64,000 nucleotides of DNA from CAWBLP01 sp963721065 (GCA_963721065.1 CAVRHO010000008.1:248001-312000), one strand, 5' to 3'. Counted from the first letter of the stretch, positions 43,163 to 52,026 are shown. The notes: a model not told the origin generated them from the letters alone. Numbers and translations: made by a program.

Positions 43163-43884
43163 CCGAAGCACGCAGCCCGCAGGCGCTGGAGGAAGCGCTG
43201 CGCGCCATCGGCCGCGAGCGGTACCACAACCGGCATCCGTTCCATCGCATGCTGCACAGCGGCGCGTGCAGCAAGGAGCAGGTGCAGGCCTGGGCCCTGA
43301 ACCGCTATTACTACCAGTCAATGATTCCCCTGAAGGATGCCGCGCTGATTGCGCGCTGCGAGGATCGGTCGGTGCGCCGCGAATGGCGCAAGCGGCTGGA
43401 GGACCAGGACGACGGCGGCATCGACCGCTGGCTGCAACTGACGGACGGGCTGGGCCTGGCGCGCGATGATGTCGTCTCCACCCGCCTTCTGCTGCCGGCC
43501 ACACGCTTCGCCGTGCAGGCCTATGTGCGGTTCGTGCGCGAACACACGCTGCTGGAAGCGATCGCTTCGGCCCTGACCGAGATGTTCTCGCCACAGATCA
43601 TCGCCGAGCGGCTGGAGGGCATGCTGGCGCATTATGAGTACGTCGCCCCGGATATCATGGCCTATTTCCGCATCCGTCCGCCCCAGGCCGAACGCGACGC
43701 CAACTTCGCGCTGAACTACGTGAAGCAGCATGCGCGCACCCCGGAACAGCAGGATACCGTGCTGGGCGCACTGATGTTCAAATGCGATGTGCTGTGGGCC
43801 ATGCTGGACGCCCTGCATCACGCCTACGTCTCGCCCGGCCTGGTGCCGCCGGGTGCCTTCGTGCCGGCGCAGCACGATGTCTGA
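43159..43884 (+). CDS. pqqC: Pyrroloquinoline-quinone synthase
   Basis: Cofactor-free oxidase of the heme-oxygenase-like fold that performs the final eight-electron ring closure of PQQ. The 241 residues are of usual length. They include HPFHRMLHSGACSKEQVQAWALNRYYYQSMIPLKD at residues about 26-60 and RFVREHTLLEAIASALTEMFSP near 122, which hold the active-site His, Arg, Tyr and Glu. It starts with GTG inside the end of pqqB. Confidence 0.97.
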   Translation: MTEARSPQALEEALRAIGRERYHNRHPFHRMLHSGACSKEQVQAWALNRYYYQSMIPLKDAALIARCEDRSVRREWRKRLEDQDDGGIDRWLQLTDGLGLARDDVVSTRLLLPATRFAVQAYVRFVREHTLLEAIASALTEMFSPQIIAERLEGMLAHYEYVAPDIMAYFRIRPPQAERDANFALNYVKQHARTPEQQDTVLGALMFKCDVLWAMLDALHHAYVSPGLVPPGAFVPAQHDV

Positions 43885-44156
43885 GTGGACCGGAGACCAG
43901 CCGTCCGCGCCTGGCCCCCGGTGTGCGGCTGCATTTCGATGCGCCGCGGGCGCACTGGGTGCTGCTTGCCCCGGAGCGCGTGATCGAAACCGAAGGCCCG
44001 GTGCATGAGGTGGTTCGCCGCTGCGACGGCGCGCACACCGTGGACCAGATCGTCAGCGAGCTCGCCGTGATCTACGCAGGCCCGCGCGAAACGATCGCAC
44101 GGGACGTCGCCGACCTGTTGGACGAACTCGCCACGGCGCGGCTGGTGGTCCTGTGA
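43881..44156 (+). CDS. pqqD: PQQ peptide chaperone PqqD, start unclear
   Basis: Small RRE-fold protein that binds PqqA and presents it to PqqE. RPRLAPGVRLHFD, HWVLLAPERVIETEG, VVRRCDGAHTVDQIVSELA and the final LLDELATARLVVL match PqqD from end to end. The frame has no ATG/GTG/TTG where PqqD should begin. The ATG at 43877, overlapping the end of pqqC, is out of frame by one base. Options are a CTG start at 43881, a GTG at 43923 that loses the first motif, an ATG at 43782 within pqqC, or a +1 error. I give the span from 43881. Confidence 0.85.
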   Translation: MSGPETSRPRLAPGVRLHFDAPRAHWVLLAPERVIETEGPVHEVVRRCDGAHTVDQIVSELAVIYAGPRETIARDVADLLDELATARLVVL

Positions 44157-45307
44157 CGCCCCCGCTTCCCGCACCGATCGGCCTGCTGGCCGAATTGACG
44201 CATCGTTGCCCGTTGCGGTGCCCCTATTGCTCCAATCCGCTGGCGCTGGACGATCCCGCCGACGAACTGGACCTGGCCACCTGGACGCGCGTATTCGACC
44301 AGGCCGCGGCGCTGGGCGTGCTGCAACTGCACCTCTCCGGCGGCGAACCCGCCGCACGACGCGATCTGGAGCAACTGACGGCAGCAGCCGCCCGCGCCGG
44401 GCTGTACACCAACCTGATCACCTCCGGCCTCGGCCTGACGCCCGCGCGGGTGACGGCACTACGCGACGCCGGCCTGGACCACGTGCAGTTGTCGCTGCAG
44501 GATGCGGCGGCGGACAGCGCCGACCGCATCGCCGGCCGGCAGGGGGCACACGCACGCAAACTGCGCGTTGCAGAAGCGATCGCCGCCTGCGGCCTGCCGC
44601 TGACAGTGAATGTCGTGCTGCACCGGGCCAACATCGCCCGCCTGCAGGCGTGCGTCGCCCTCGCGGTCGCCCTCGGCGCGGCGCGGATCGAGCTGGCGCA
44701 TGCGCAGTATCACGGCTGGGCACTGCACAACCGCGACGCGCTGATGCCCGACGCCGCGCAGGTCGCCGCCGCGCAGGATGCCGTCGCGGCGGCACGCGAC
44801 CGGTTCGGCGACCGCATCGCGATCGACGCCATCGTGCCCGACTATCACGCACGCCGGCCGAAACCATGCCTGGGCGGATGGGGGCGGCGCTCGCTGAACG
44901 TGACGCCGTCCGGCCAGGTGTTACCCTGCCACGCCGCGCAGACGATCCCCGGGCTGCAGTTCTGGTCCGTGCGCGCGCATTCGCTTGCGGAGATCTGGGA
45001 ATCGTCGCCGGCCTTCGATGCGTTTCGCGGCACCGGCTGGATGCGGGAGCCCTGCGCCTCCTGTCCGCAGCGCGGGCAGGACTTCGGCGGCTGCCGCTGC
45101 CAGGCGCTGGCACTGACCGGCGACGCCGCAGCGGCCGACCCGGCCTGTGCCCTGTCGCCGGACCACTGGCGCGTACGTGAAGACGTCCGTCGAGCAGTCA
45201 CGTCCGGTATGGAGTACCGCTACCGCGCTGCCGCGGGCGATAACGCAGAGCTGACCGCCCCCGCCGTTGGAGGCCGCGGCTCCGCATGGCACTCTGTGCG
45301 CGTTTAG
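44153..45307 (+). CDS. pqqE: PqqA peptide cyclase, radical SAM enzyme
   Basis: Forms the carbon-carbon bond between Glu and Tyr of PqqA. The 384 residues carry the radical-SAM [4Fe-4S] motif CPLRCPYC (Cys 19, 23, 26) and HLSGGEPAAR near 60. The C-terminal SPASM domain has Cys in PKPCLGGWG, LPCHAA, EPCASCPQRG and GGCRCQAL for auxiliary clusters. The GTG start overlaps the pqqD stop. The tail after about 345 is a little longer than usual. Last gene of the pqq operon; 17 bp later comes the encapsulin cargo gene. Confidence 0.96.
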   Translation: MTPPLPAPIGLLAELTHRCPLRCPYCSNPLALDDPADELDLATWTRVFDQAAALGVLQLHLSGGEPAARRDLEQLTAAAARAGLYTNLITSGLGLTPARVTALRDAGLDHVQLSLQDAAADSADRIAGRQGAHARKLRVAEAIAACGLPLTVNVVLHRANIARLQACVALAVALGAARIELAHAQYHGWALHNRDALMPDAAQVAAAQDAVAAARDRFGDRIAIDAIVPDYHARRPKPCLGGWGRRSLNVTPSGQVLPCHAAQTIPGLQFWSVRAHSLAEIWESSPAFDAFRGTGWMREPCASCPQRGQDFGGCRCQALALTGDAAAADPACALSPDHWRVREDVRRAVTSGMEYRYRAAAGDNAELTAPAVGGRGSAWHSVRV

Positions 45308-45324
45308 CAACGAAGGGAAACCGA

Positions 45325-45684
45325 ATGGCCGGCGAAGTCCTGCATGAAGATCGAAGCGTGCTGAGTCAGGAAACGCTCGACCGGCATCGCGCCATCGCCA
45401 CGATCATGGAGGAGCTGGAGGCGATCGACTGGTACGACCAGCGCATCGAAGCCGCCGGCAATGCCGAACTCGCGCAGATCCTCACCCACAACCGCGAGGA
45501 GGAGAAGGAACACGCCTCCATGCTGCTGGAATGGCTGCGCCGGCACGACCCCGGCTTCGACACCCAGTTGCGGGCGCAGCTTTTCCGCGAGGGACCGATC
45601 CGGGAAACCGAGGAGACCGCGGATGAGGGCACAGCACCAGCCGGCGACGGCAGCCTGGGCATTGGCAGCCTGCGGGGGCGCTGA
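45325..45684 (+). CDS. Encapsulated ferritin-like cargo protein (EncFtn)
   Basis: A 119-residue ferroxidase that oxidises Fe(II) inside an encapsulin shell. Its two-helix form (about 15-75) carries the family's metal residues Glu 30 or 32, Glu 60 and His 63 in ELEAIDWYDQR and REEEKEHASMLLEWL. Two such helices dimerise to rebuild a ferritin site. After an acidic linker the C-terminus GSLGIGSLRGR is the short targeting peptide that docks on the shell wall. The gene is 17 bp after pqqE and four bases before the shell gene. Confidence 0.95.
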   Translation: MAGEVLHEDRSVLSQETLDRHRAIATIMEELEAIDWYDQRIEAAGNAELAQILTHNREEEKEHASMLLEWLRRHDPGFDTQLRAQLFREGPIRETEETADEGTAPAGDGSLGIGSLRGR

Positions 45685-45687
45685 ACC

Positions 45688-46497
45688 ATGAACCATCTGC
45701 TTCGTGAACTTGCACCGATCTCCACCGCCGCCTGGCAGCAGATCGAGGAAGAGGCCAGCCGCACGCTGAAGACCATGCTGGCCGCCCGCAAACTGGTGAA
45801 CTTCTCCGGCCCGCGCGGCTGGGACACCTCCTCTGTCGGCCTGGGCCGCAGCGAGCCGATCACGCCTCCGCCGGGCAGCGACGCCGAAGCCCGCGTGCGT
45901 CGCGTTTTGCCGCTGGTGGAACTGCGCGTGGCCTTCGACCTGCGCCGGTCGGAGCTGGATGCGGCCGACCGCGGCGCGCAGGACATCGACCTCGGGCCGC
46001 TGATCCAGGGGGCACGCCGTATCGCCATCGCCGAGGACCGCGCGATCTTCCACGGCCACACCGCGGCCGGCATCCGCGGCATGTGCGAGACCGGCGCAGG
46101 CGCGGCGCTTGCCCTGGGCGGCGACGTCACCGCCTATCCCCGGATGATCGCCACCGCACTCGGCCGGCTGCGTGACCGCGGCATCGGCGGCCCCTACGCC
46201 GTTGCCCTCAGCGAGCGGGCCTACACCGAACTGACCGAAGCCACCCAGCACGGCTACCCGGTGCTGCAGCACGTCCGCCGCCTGATGGGCGATGGCCCGC
46301 TGATCTGGGCGCCCGGCCTGGACGGGGCCGTGGTCCTGTCGATGCGCGGCGGCGACTTCGAACTGACGGTCGGGCAGGACTTCTCCATCGGCTACGTCTC
46401 GCACAGCGCCGACACCGTGCGGTTGTACCTCGAGGAGACGTTCACCTTCTGGAACATCACACCGGAAGCCGCGGAACCGCTCTCACCGGCGGCCTGA
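45688..46497 (+). CDS. Encapsulin shell protein
   Basis: HK97-fold protein, 269 residues, once called linocin/bacteriocin M18, which self-assembles into a 60-subunit nanocompartment. It begins MNHLLRELAPISTAAWQQIEEEA, the part that binds cargo peptides. Other landmarks are FSGPRGWDTSSVGLGR near 39, EDRAIFHG near 112, and the end YLEETFTFWNI. With the EncFtn gene it makes a complete iron-storage system that protects against oxidative stress. The four-base spacing implies one transcript. Confidence 0.97.
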   Translation: MNHLLRELAPISTAAWQQIEEEASRTLKTMLAARKLVNFSGPRGWDTSSVGLGRSEPITPPPGSDAEARVRRVLPLVELRVAFDLRRSELDAADRGAQDIDLGPLIQGARRIAIAEDRAIFHGHTAAGIRGMCETGAGAALALGGDVTAYPRMIATALGRLRDRGIGGPYAVALSERAYTELTEATQHGYPVLQHVRRLMGDGPLIWAPGLDGAVVLSMRGGDFELTVGQDFSIGYVSHSADTVRLYLEETFTFWNITPEAAEPLSPAA

Positions 46498-46655
46498 CGG
46501 GCGTTCCGCCGGACGGCAGCGTCGGACCCGGACCGGCGCTGTCGCCGGCGGATCCAGTCGCGCGGTTTGCGGGCCCGCGCTCCGTGCCGGCGTCGGTCCC
46601 TCACCGGCGCTGGCGATCCGACGCTGCCGGATTGATCCCACAAGCGAGGCGTACC

Positions 46656-46745
46656 CGTCGTGGCGGGCGACGGCCCGGCATGCATGACTTTGCCGCACGC
46701 ACCGAAGAAAAGTCGTGGATGGCCGGCCTGCGCCGGCAATGACGA
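46656..46745. repeat. Palindromic dispersed repeat, short type
   Basis: cgtggcgggcgacggcccgg on the left and tcgtggatggccggcctgcg through ccggcaatgacg on the right surround a centre with cgaagaaaa. It matches the copies at 9968 and 54987. Confidence 0.7.
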
Positions 46746-46815
46746 TAGTGGCCCCGCACCGGGCTCCGCCCCTCGGCATCAGCGCACCAGTCCCTCACCG
46801 ACGCCAGTCTTTCAT

Positions 46816-46921
46816 GTCATGGCCAGGCTTGACCTGGCCATGACACCGGAACGATCGGGTCGGGATGCAACGGCACACGCCTTGTCGGGGGCAGATGGCC
46901 GGCTCAAGGCCGGTCATGACG
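46816..46921. repeat. Dispersed palindromic element, forward orientation
   Basis: gtcatggccaggcttgacct with ggccat, core cgatcgggtcgggatgcaac, then gatggccggctcaaggccgg through tcatgac. Compensating changes (ccagg/cctgg) keep the left stem paired. Confidence 0.85.
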
Positions 46922-47230
46922 CCGGAGCGCGGGGCTTTCCGCCTGTGAAAGCCATACATCCGCACCTGCGCATTACGTGACATTTGTCAAGCACATATTC
47001 GTGATACATGATCCCTTTGATTTGCCTGGGATCACGGCCGGGCATTAGCCTGCACAAGGTCGTTTCAAACGAAACGTGCCAGCTCCCGACAACAAAGCCT
47101 GCCTGTCCGTGGGATTGGTCCGGTTCCGCATAACGTGCGGTGCAGCATGAGTGCGGCATTCGAATGCCGCGTCTTCCTGAAAAGCACCGACATAGCGCAA
47201 CGGAGAACACCATGCCGTACGATCCTACCA

Positions 47231-49285
47231 ATGCAGGTACTGGACGCCGGCGACACCGGCCTTCCTGCCGAGGCTCCCACCACCCCCGAAACACCGACAA
47301 ACCTTCCCGGCCGCGAACCCACCGCCGGCACAACGGAACAATTGGACCTTGCGCCGGCGCCGCTGCCCGAGCCGCGCATTCCGTTCCCGCTGCCGCTTCG
47401 CAATGTCAGCGGCAGCTACAGCGGCATCGTCGGGACGTATGAGCTTGACCTGCGCGTCGATGTTGACGGAACCCGCACCATGCACCGGGTCAGCGGCGAC
47501 TTCGTCGCGGTGTCCGGGGCAACCCATAGCTATTTCGGTTCCTTCACCGTCGATAGCGTGACGGTCACCAATACCTCGGCCGGGATGGTGATCCGCGGGC
47601 TGGGCCGCTTCACCTTCAGTGCCGGCGCGCCGGTGGTGCAGGTGACGATTCCGCGACGCACCCTGTTCCAGCCGGCCGCACCGGCCTCGGTGCGCTTCTA
47701 CACCACCGCGAATGCGCCGGGCGCACTGTATGTCTGCAGCTACAGGTCGGGCTATTTCCGCACGCTGACACTGCAGACCGAGATCGTCTCCGACGTGCCC
47801 GGCCCCGTGTTCAGCAGCTATAACACCGGCGCCCTGCCCTCCGGCGGTCCGGCCCGCAACCTGTCCGTCGTATCAGCCTATGCCGAGGCCGGCATTCAGA
47901 TGAGCCCGGTTGCAGCCGGGCCGGTGATCAATATCGGCGAGGCCGGCGGGAACCATCTGTGGTCGGATGCCGAACTGCTCGCCTCCATGCAGCGCCACTT
48001 CGCGCGCGTCGGCAATACGCCGCACTGGGACATGTGGCAGTGCGTCTGCTGGGAACACGAGATCGGCCCCGGGCTGTACGGCATCATGTTCGACAGCCAG
48101 CGCCGGCAGGGCTGCGCCGTATTCTACTACGGCATCGGCGGCACCACGGCGGACAAGCAGCGGCTCCAACTCTACACGCACGTGCATGAACTGGGGCACT
48201 GCTTCAACCTGATGCATTCGTGGCAGAAGTCCCTGGCCAGGCCCCCGGGCGTGAATGACCCGGGTGCACGCTCCTGGATGAACTACCCGTGGAACTTCCC
48301 GGGTGGCGCGAACGCGTTCTGGAACGCCTTCCCGTTCCAGTACGTGGACGAAGAAATCATCCACATGCGCCACGCGTTCCGCAACAACGTGATCCCCAGC
48401 GGAAACCCGTTCACTGTCGGCGCGGAAGAGATCGACCCGGAGGTGATGGCCGACCCGATCCGCGACCTCTCCGGGCTGGAATTCATCATCGCCCCCAGCC
48501 AACCCGCACACATGCTTGGTGAACCGGTGGTTCTGAGCCTGCGCCTGCGGTCCTTCGACCGTCGCGGGCAGATCGCACATGCCAATCTGCATCCGAAGAC
48601 CTCGGGTGTCAGCATCGCTATCGGCCGGCCGGACGGCAGGGTCGTCCGCTTCGACCCGCTGGTCGATCACCTGATGGAATCCGAGCCGCGGCTGCTCACC
48701 ATCGACGAGCAGTTCACCGAGACGGCCTATATCGGCTACGGCAAGGGCGGATTCTATTTCGACCAGCCCGGGCTCTACAAAGTGCGCGCCATCTATCATG
48801 CACCCGACGGGTCGCAGGTCATGTCCAACGTTACCACCGTGCGCGTCCGCTACCCCGTCACCGCCGACGACAACGACCTGGCGGAGCTGATGATCGGCGA
48901 TCAGCAGGGCGCCCTGCTCGCCCTCATGGGATCGGATGCGGACGACCTGGCCGGCGGGCGCGCCGCGTTCGACACGCTGCTGCACAAGCACGGCAAGAGC
49001 CCGATGGCCAGCTATGTGCGGCTGGTCACCGGCGTGAATGCCGCACGCACCTTCAAGACCATCGACAACACGGCGCCCAACCGCGTCCAGGTCCGCCAGC
49101 CCGACCTCGCGGCCGCCGCATCGCTGCTGGGTGCCGCGGCCGACAACGCCAGTCGCCTCGACAATCTCTCCAAGGCGCAGGGGCTGGAGCGTCTGGCCCA
49201 GGCGCAGGCCGCAATCGGCGACAACACGGCGGCGACGCAGACCAGGCAATCGTCACAGAGCCTGCGGGCAACGCATCTGCGCTGA
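47231..49285 (+). CDS. Metzincin-like zinc metalloprotease
   Basis: A 684-residue protein with zinc motif HELGHCFNLMH (His 319, Glu 320, His 323, His 329) and a Met-turn SWMNYPW (Met 350), the metzincin hallmark; Asn replaces the usual Gly of the motif. Residues about 57-190 look like beta-sandwich strands, and a final helical part from about 560 ends in Gln/Ser-rich sequence. No signal peptide is visible, so it may be cytosolic or use another export route. The ATG used lacks a ribosome site; a better one (CGGAGAACACC) serves an ATG at 47212 in a different frame. The small secreted protein behind it may be a partner. Confidence 0.8.
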   Translation: MQVLDAGDTGLPAEAPTTPETPTNLPGREPTAGTTEQLDLAPAPLPEPRIPFPLPLRNVSGSYSGIVGTYELDLRVDVDGTRTMHRVSGDFVAVSGATHSYFGSFTVDSVTVTNTSAGMVIRGLGRFTFSAGAPVVQVTIPRRTLFQPAAPASVRFYTTANAPGALYVCSYRSGYFRTLTLQTEIVSDVPGPVFSSYNTGALPSGGPARNLSVVSAYAEAGIQMSPVAAGPVINIGEAGGNHLWSDAELLASMQRHFARVGNTPHWDMWQCVCWEHEIGPGLYGIMFDSQRRQGCAVFYYGIGGTTADKQRLQLYTHVHELGHCFNLMHSWQKSLARPPGVNDPGARSWMNYPWNFPGGANAFWNAFPFQYVDEEIIHMRHAFRNNVIPSGNPFTVGAEEIDPEVMADPIRDLSGLEFIIAPSQPAHMLGEPVVLSLRLRSFDRRGQIAHANLHPKTSGVSIAIGRPDGRVVRFDPLVDHLMESEPRLLTIDEQFTETAYIGYGKGGFYFDQPGLYKVRAIYHAPDGSQVMSNVTTVRVRYPVTADDNDLAELMIGDQQGALLALMGSDADDLAGGRAAFDTLLHKHGKSPMASYVRLVTGVNAARTFKTIDNTAPNRVQVRQPDLAAAASLLGAAADNASRLDNLSKAQGLERLAQAQAAIGDNTAATQTRQSSQSLRATHLR

Positions 49286-49306
49286 CCGTCGCCGGCGATC
49301 GGGACG

Positions 49307-49690
49307 ATGGCCATGTTGCGCCCGCTCGTCATAGCATCGCTCATCGGCAGCCTGGCTCTCACGGGCCAGGCTGCCAGCCCGTTGCAAGGAGCCCGTGTTT
49401 TGCACATTGCCCTGCACGACGGTTTCACCGGCCAGACCGTCAGCATCGCCGTGGATGGCCGCGCCGTGTACCGGCGCGACAACGTGCGCACGGATCTGCG
49501 GATCTCACGTGCCGACGGCTTCGACGTGGACGTTGCCGGCCCGACGGTCACGCTGAGCGTCACGATCGAGCCGGGCGGGCAGCACGCATCCACCCAGGTG
49601 GATGTCGGTGCGACGCCCTATGTCGCGGTGGACCTGCAGGACGGCGGCATCCACTTCAAGCGGTCGGATGAACCCTTCCGTTACCTGTAG
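49307..49690 (+). CDS. Small secreted protein
   Basis: A 127-residue protein starting with a clear signal peptide (LRPLVIASLIGSLALTGQAA). The mature part is beta-rich (VLHIALHDGFTGQTVSIAVDGRAVY ... VTLSVTIEPGG) with no Cys and no domain I recognise. It starts 22 bp after the protease gene, so the two probably share a transcript. A protease inhibitor or substrate role is possible but unproved. Its stop codon lies in a short tandem repeat (cctgtaggcggggaaagg, twice from 49684). Confidence 0.8.
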   Translation: MAMLRPLVIASLIGSLALTGQAASPLQGARVLHIALHDGFTGQTVSIAVDGRAVYRRDNVRTDLRISRADGFDVDVAGPTVTLSVTIEPGGQHASTQVDVGATPYVAVDLQDGGIHFKRSDEPFRYL

Positions 49691-49762
49691 GCGGGGAAAG
49701 GCCCGTACCTGTAGGCCGGGAAAGGCTGCCCGGCGGTACGGGCGGGCCGCCGCAGGTCCGCT

Positions 49763-51628
49763 TCACTCCTGATGCGACCCGTGGTCCCGCCGCCGCCGCT
49801 TCTGTGCCGGGCCGTGCGAATTCTCCAGGTTCAGCGCGGCATTGACCAGCGCCAGGTGCGAGAATGCCTGGGGGAAATTGCCGAGCAGCGTGCCGGAGAC
49901 CGGGTCGTATTCCTCGGCGAGCAGCCCGACGTCGTTGCGCAGGGCCAGCAGACGCTTGAACATCGCGCGCGCCTCGTCGCGACGCTCCTGCAGAACCAGG
50001 TTGTCAACGAACCAGAAGCTGCACGCCAGGAACACACCTTCGTCGCCGCTCAGCCCGTCCACGCTGTCGCGCGTGTTGTAGCGACGCACCAGGCCGTCCA
50101 CCATCAGCTCCCGCTGCACCGCCGCGACGGTGCCCTGGATGCGGGGATCCTGCGGCGGCAGGAAACCGACCAGCGGCAGCAGCAGCAGGCTCGCATCCAA
50201 CTCGTCTGCGCCGTAATACTGCACGAAGCAGCCCTTGCTGCTGTTGAACCCCTGGTCACAGACCTGGGCATGGATATGGTCGCGCAGCTTCTTCCACTGC
50301 TCCAGCGGCGCCTCCAGCCCGAACTGCTCGGCGCCGCGGATCGCCCGGTCCAGCGCCACCCAGACCATCGCCTTGGAGAAGGTGAAGTGGCGCGGGCTGC
50401 CACGGACCTCCCAGATGCTTTCATCCGGCTGGTCCCAGATCTGCTCCAGGTGGCCGATCAGCGCGGTCTGCAGATCCCAGCTTTCGCCTGGCTTCACCAG
50501 GTGGGAATGCATCTCCTGGTACAGGGCGTCCATCAGCTCGCCATACACGTCGAGCTGCAATTGCGTGCTGGCCGCATTGCCGACGCGCACCGGCCTGGCG
50601 CCACAATATCCGGGCAGCCACGGCACCTCGTTCTCGGTGATCCATCGCTCGCCCGCCAGGCGGTACAGCGTCTGCACCTGGTCCGGCGTGCCGGCGACGC
50701 TGCGACGCAGCCAGGCGCCCCAGGCCTTTGCCTCCTCCCGATAGCCGGCATGCATCAGCGCCAGCAGGGTGAAGGTGGCGTCGCGCAGCCAGCAGAACCG
50801 GTAATCCCAGTTGCGCGCCCCGCCCGGCTGCTCCGGCAGGGAGGTGGTCGGCGCCGCCACCAGCCCGCCGGTGGGCGCATAGGTCAGCGCCTTCAGCGTG
50901 ATCAGCGAGCTGTGCACCGGTTCCTGCCACTCGCCCCGATAGCTGCAGCGACGCGACCAGGCGGTCCACCATGAATCGGTTTGCCGCATCGCCAGTTCGG
51001 CCTCCGGCGGGTCCGGCGGGTCCAGATGCGACAGCGTGTGGGTCATGACGAAGCTGATGCGCTGGCCGGACCGCACGGCGAACTCGGCCGTGGTGGTCAT
51101 GTTCTCGCCGCGCAGTGCCACGTCGCTGTGCACCACCACCTGGTGCCGTCCGGCGATCGCACGCAGCCCCTGGCGGTGCGGCAGCCGCGTCACCCACGGC
51201 ACGGCGGAGCCGTATTCGAATCGCAGCGCCAGGTCGAACCGCATCGGAACGTGGCCCGAGCGACCCTCGACGATGCGCACCACCGACCGGGCGCCGGGCA
51301 CCATGAAGTCCAGCAGCGCGACGCTGCCGTGCGGCGTCTTGAATTCGGTCTCCAGGATCAGCGTGCCCGGCCGGTAGCGTCGCTGCACGGAGAAGTCCCC
51401 ATCGCGTGGCGCAATCCGCCAGCGGCCGTTCTGCGACGTGCCCAGCAGCGCGGCGAAGCAGGCGCCGCTGTCGAACCGCGGCCAGCACAGCCAGTCGATC
51501 GATCCGGTGCGGCTGACCAGGGCGGCGGTCTCGCAATCGCCGATCAGCGCATAGTCCTCAATGGGCGGCGGCCGGTCGTAGCCGCCCTGGGACTCGGGCG
51601 CTGACCGCGGATTTTCGGCAGAAGGCAT
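49763..51628 (-). CDS. Glycoside hydrolase family 15 protein
   Basis: A 621-residue GH15 enzyme (glucoamylase/trehalase-like). The beta-sandwich N domain (to about 220) contains YALIGDCETAALVSRTGSIDWLCWPRFDSG; the alpha/alpha barrel contains NWDYRFCWLRDATFTL near 278 and the catalytic-acid region DESIWEVRG near 395. The late EEYDP...GNFPQAFSHLALVNAA is also typical. Proteobacterial members often cleave trehalose or alpha-glucans. No signal peptide. The start at 51628 has GGGGAG before it. A Pro/Tyr-rich secreted protein gene lies 32 bp upstream. Confidence 0.93.
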   Translation of the reverse strand: MPSAENPRSAPESQGGYDRPPPIEDYALIGDCETAALVSRTGSIDWLCWPRFDSGACFAALLGTSQNGRWRIAPRDGDFSVQRRYRPGTLILETEFKTPHGSVALLDFMVPGARSVVRIVEGRSGHVPMRFDLALRFEYGSAVPWVTRLPHRQGLRAIAGRHQVVVHSDVALRGENMTTTAEFAVRSGQRISFVMTHTLSHLDPPDPPEAELAMRQTDSWWTAWSRRCSYRGEWQEPVHSSLITLKALTYAPTGGLVAAPTTSLPEQPGGARNWDYRFCWLRDATFTLLALMHAGYREEAKAWGAWLRRSVAGTPDQVQTLYRLAGERWITENEVPWLPGYCGARPVRVGNAASTQLQLDVYGELMDALYQEMHSHLVKPGESWDLQTALIGHLEQIWDQPDESIWEVRGSPRHFTFSKAMVWVALDRAIRGAEQFGLEAPLEQWKKLRDHIHAQVCDQGFNSSKGCFVQYYGADELDASLLLLPLVGFLPPQDPRIQGTVAAVQRELMVDGLVRRYNTRDSVDGLSGDEGVFLACSFWFVDNLVLQERRDEARAMFKRLLALRNDVGLLAEEYDPVSGTLLGNFPQAFSHLALVNAALNLENSHGPAQKRRRRDHGSHQE

Positions 51629-51660
51629 ACCATCTCCCCGGTGTCTGGAGGCTTGCGCCA

Positions 51661-52026
51661 TCAGTTTGCCCGCCCCCAGACCCGCTGGCCGTTCACTGTG
51701 CAGTAGCAGCCGCTGCCCGGTGCGACCGGCCGCTCCATGGGACAGACATACCGGCCGGCGTAGCAGGACTGCCGGTACCGATAAGGCGCATACTGTGGCG
51801 GTGGTGGCGCAATCACCACCGGAGGCGGCGGCGGATAGTAAACCGGCGGTGGGTAGTAAACCGGTGGCGGCGGATAGGCCGGCGGACCGTAATACAATGG
51901 GAACCCGAAGCCGAAATACACCCGCGCCTGCGCGGCGGTGCCGAGGCCGCCGGCCAGCAGCAGCCCGGCGGCGAGCGCTGCCAGGCGGAACGGACGGAGG
52001 CGGCGCTGCGCATGCATCCTGATCAT
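51661..52026 (-). CDS. Proline/tyrosine-rich secreted protein
   Basis: A 121-residue protein with a signal peptide (FRLAALAAGLLLAGGLGTAAQA). The next region, about residues 35-80, is dominated by Pro and Tyr in PPPVYYPPP units. Near the end, Cys in SCYAGRYVC and GCYCTVNGQRVWG suggest two disulfides and an SH3-like or envelope-anchoring tail. Such proteins are common in alphaproteobacterial envelopes but uncharacterised. Start at 52026 (MIRMHAQRR) is the most economical. Same strand as, and just upstream of, the GH15 gene. Confidence 0.8.
   Translation of the reverse strand: MIRMHAQRRLRPFRLAALAAGLLLAGGLGTAAQARVYFGFGFPLYYGPPAYPPPPVYYPPPVYYPPPPPVVIAPPPPQYAPYRYRQSCYAGRYVCPMERPVAPGSGCYCTVNGQRVWGRAN

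Larger units (their letters stand above)
46498..47230. other. Long spacer with two repeat elements
   Basis: Nothing coding is supported except the start region of the protease at its right end. It holds a short-type palindromic repeat (46656-46745) and a full element (46816-46921). From about 46960 to 47150 the composition is AT-richer, probably the protease promoter. Confidence 0.6.
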
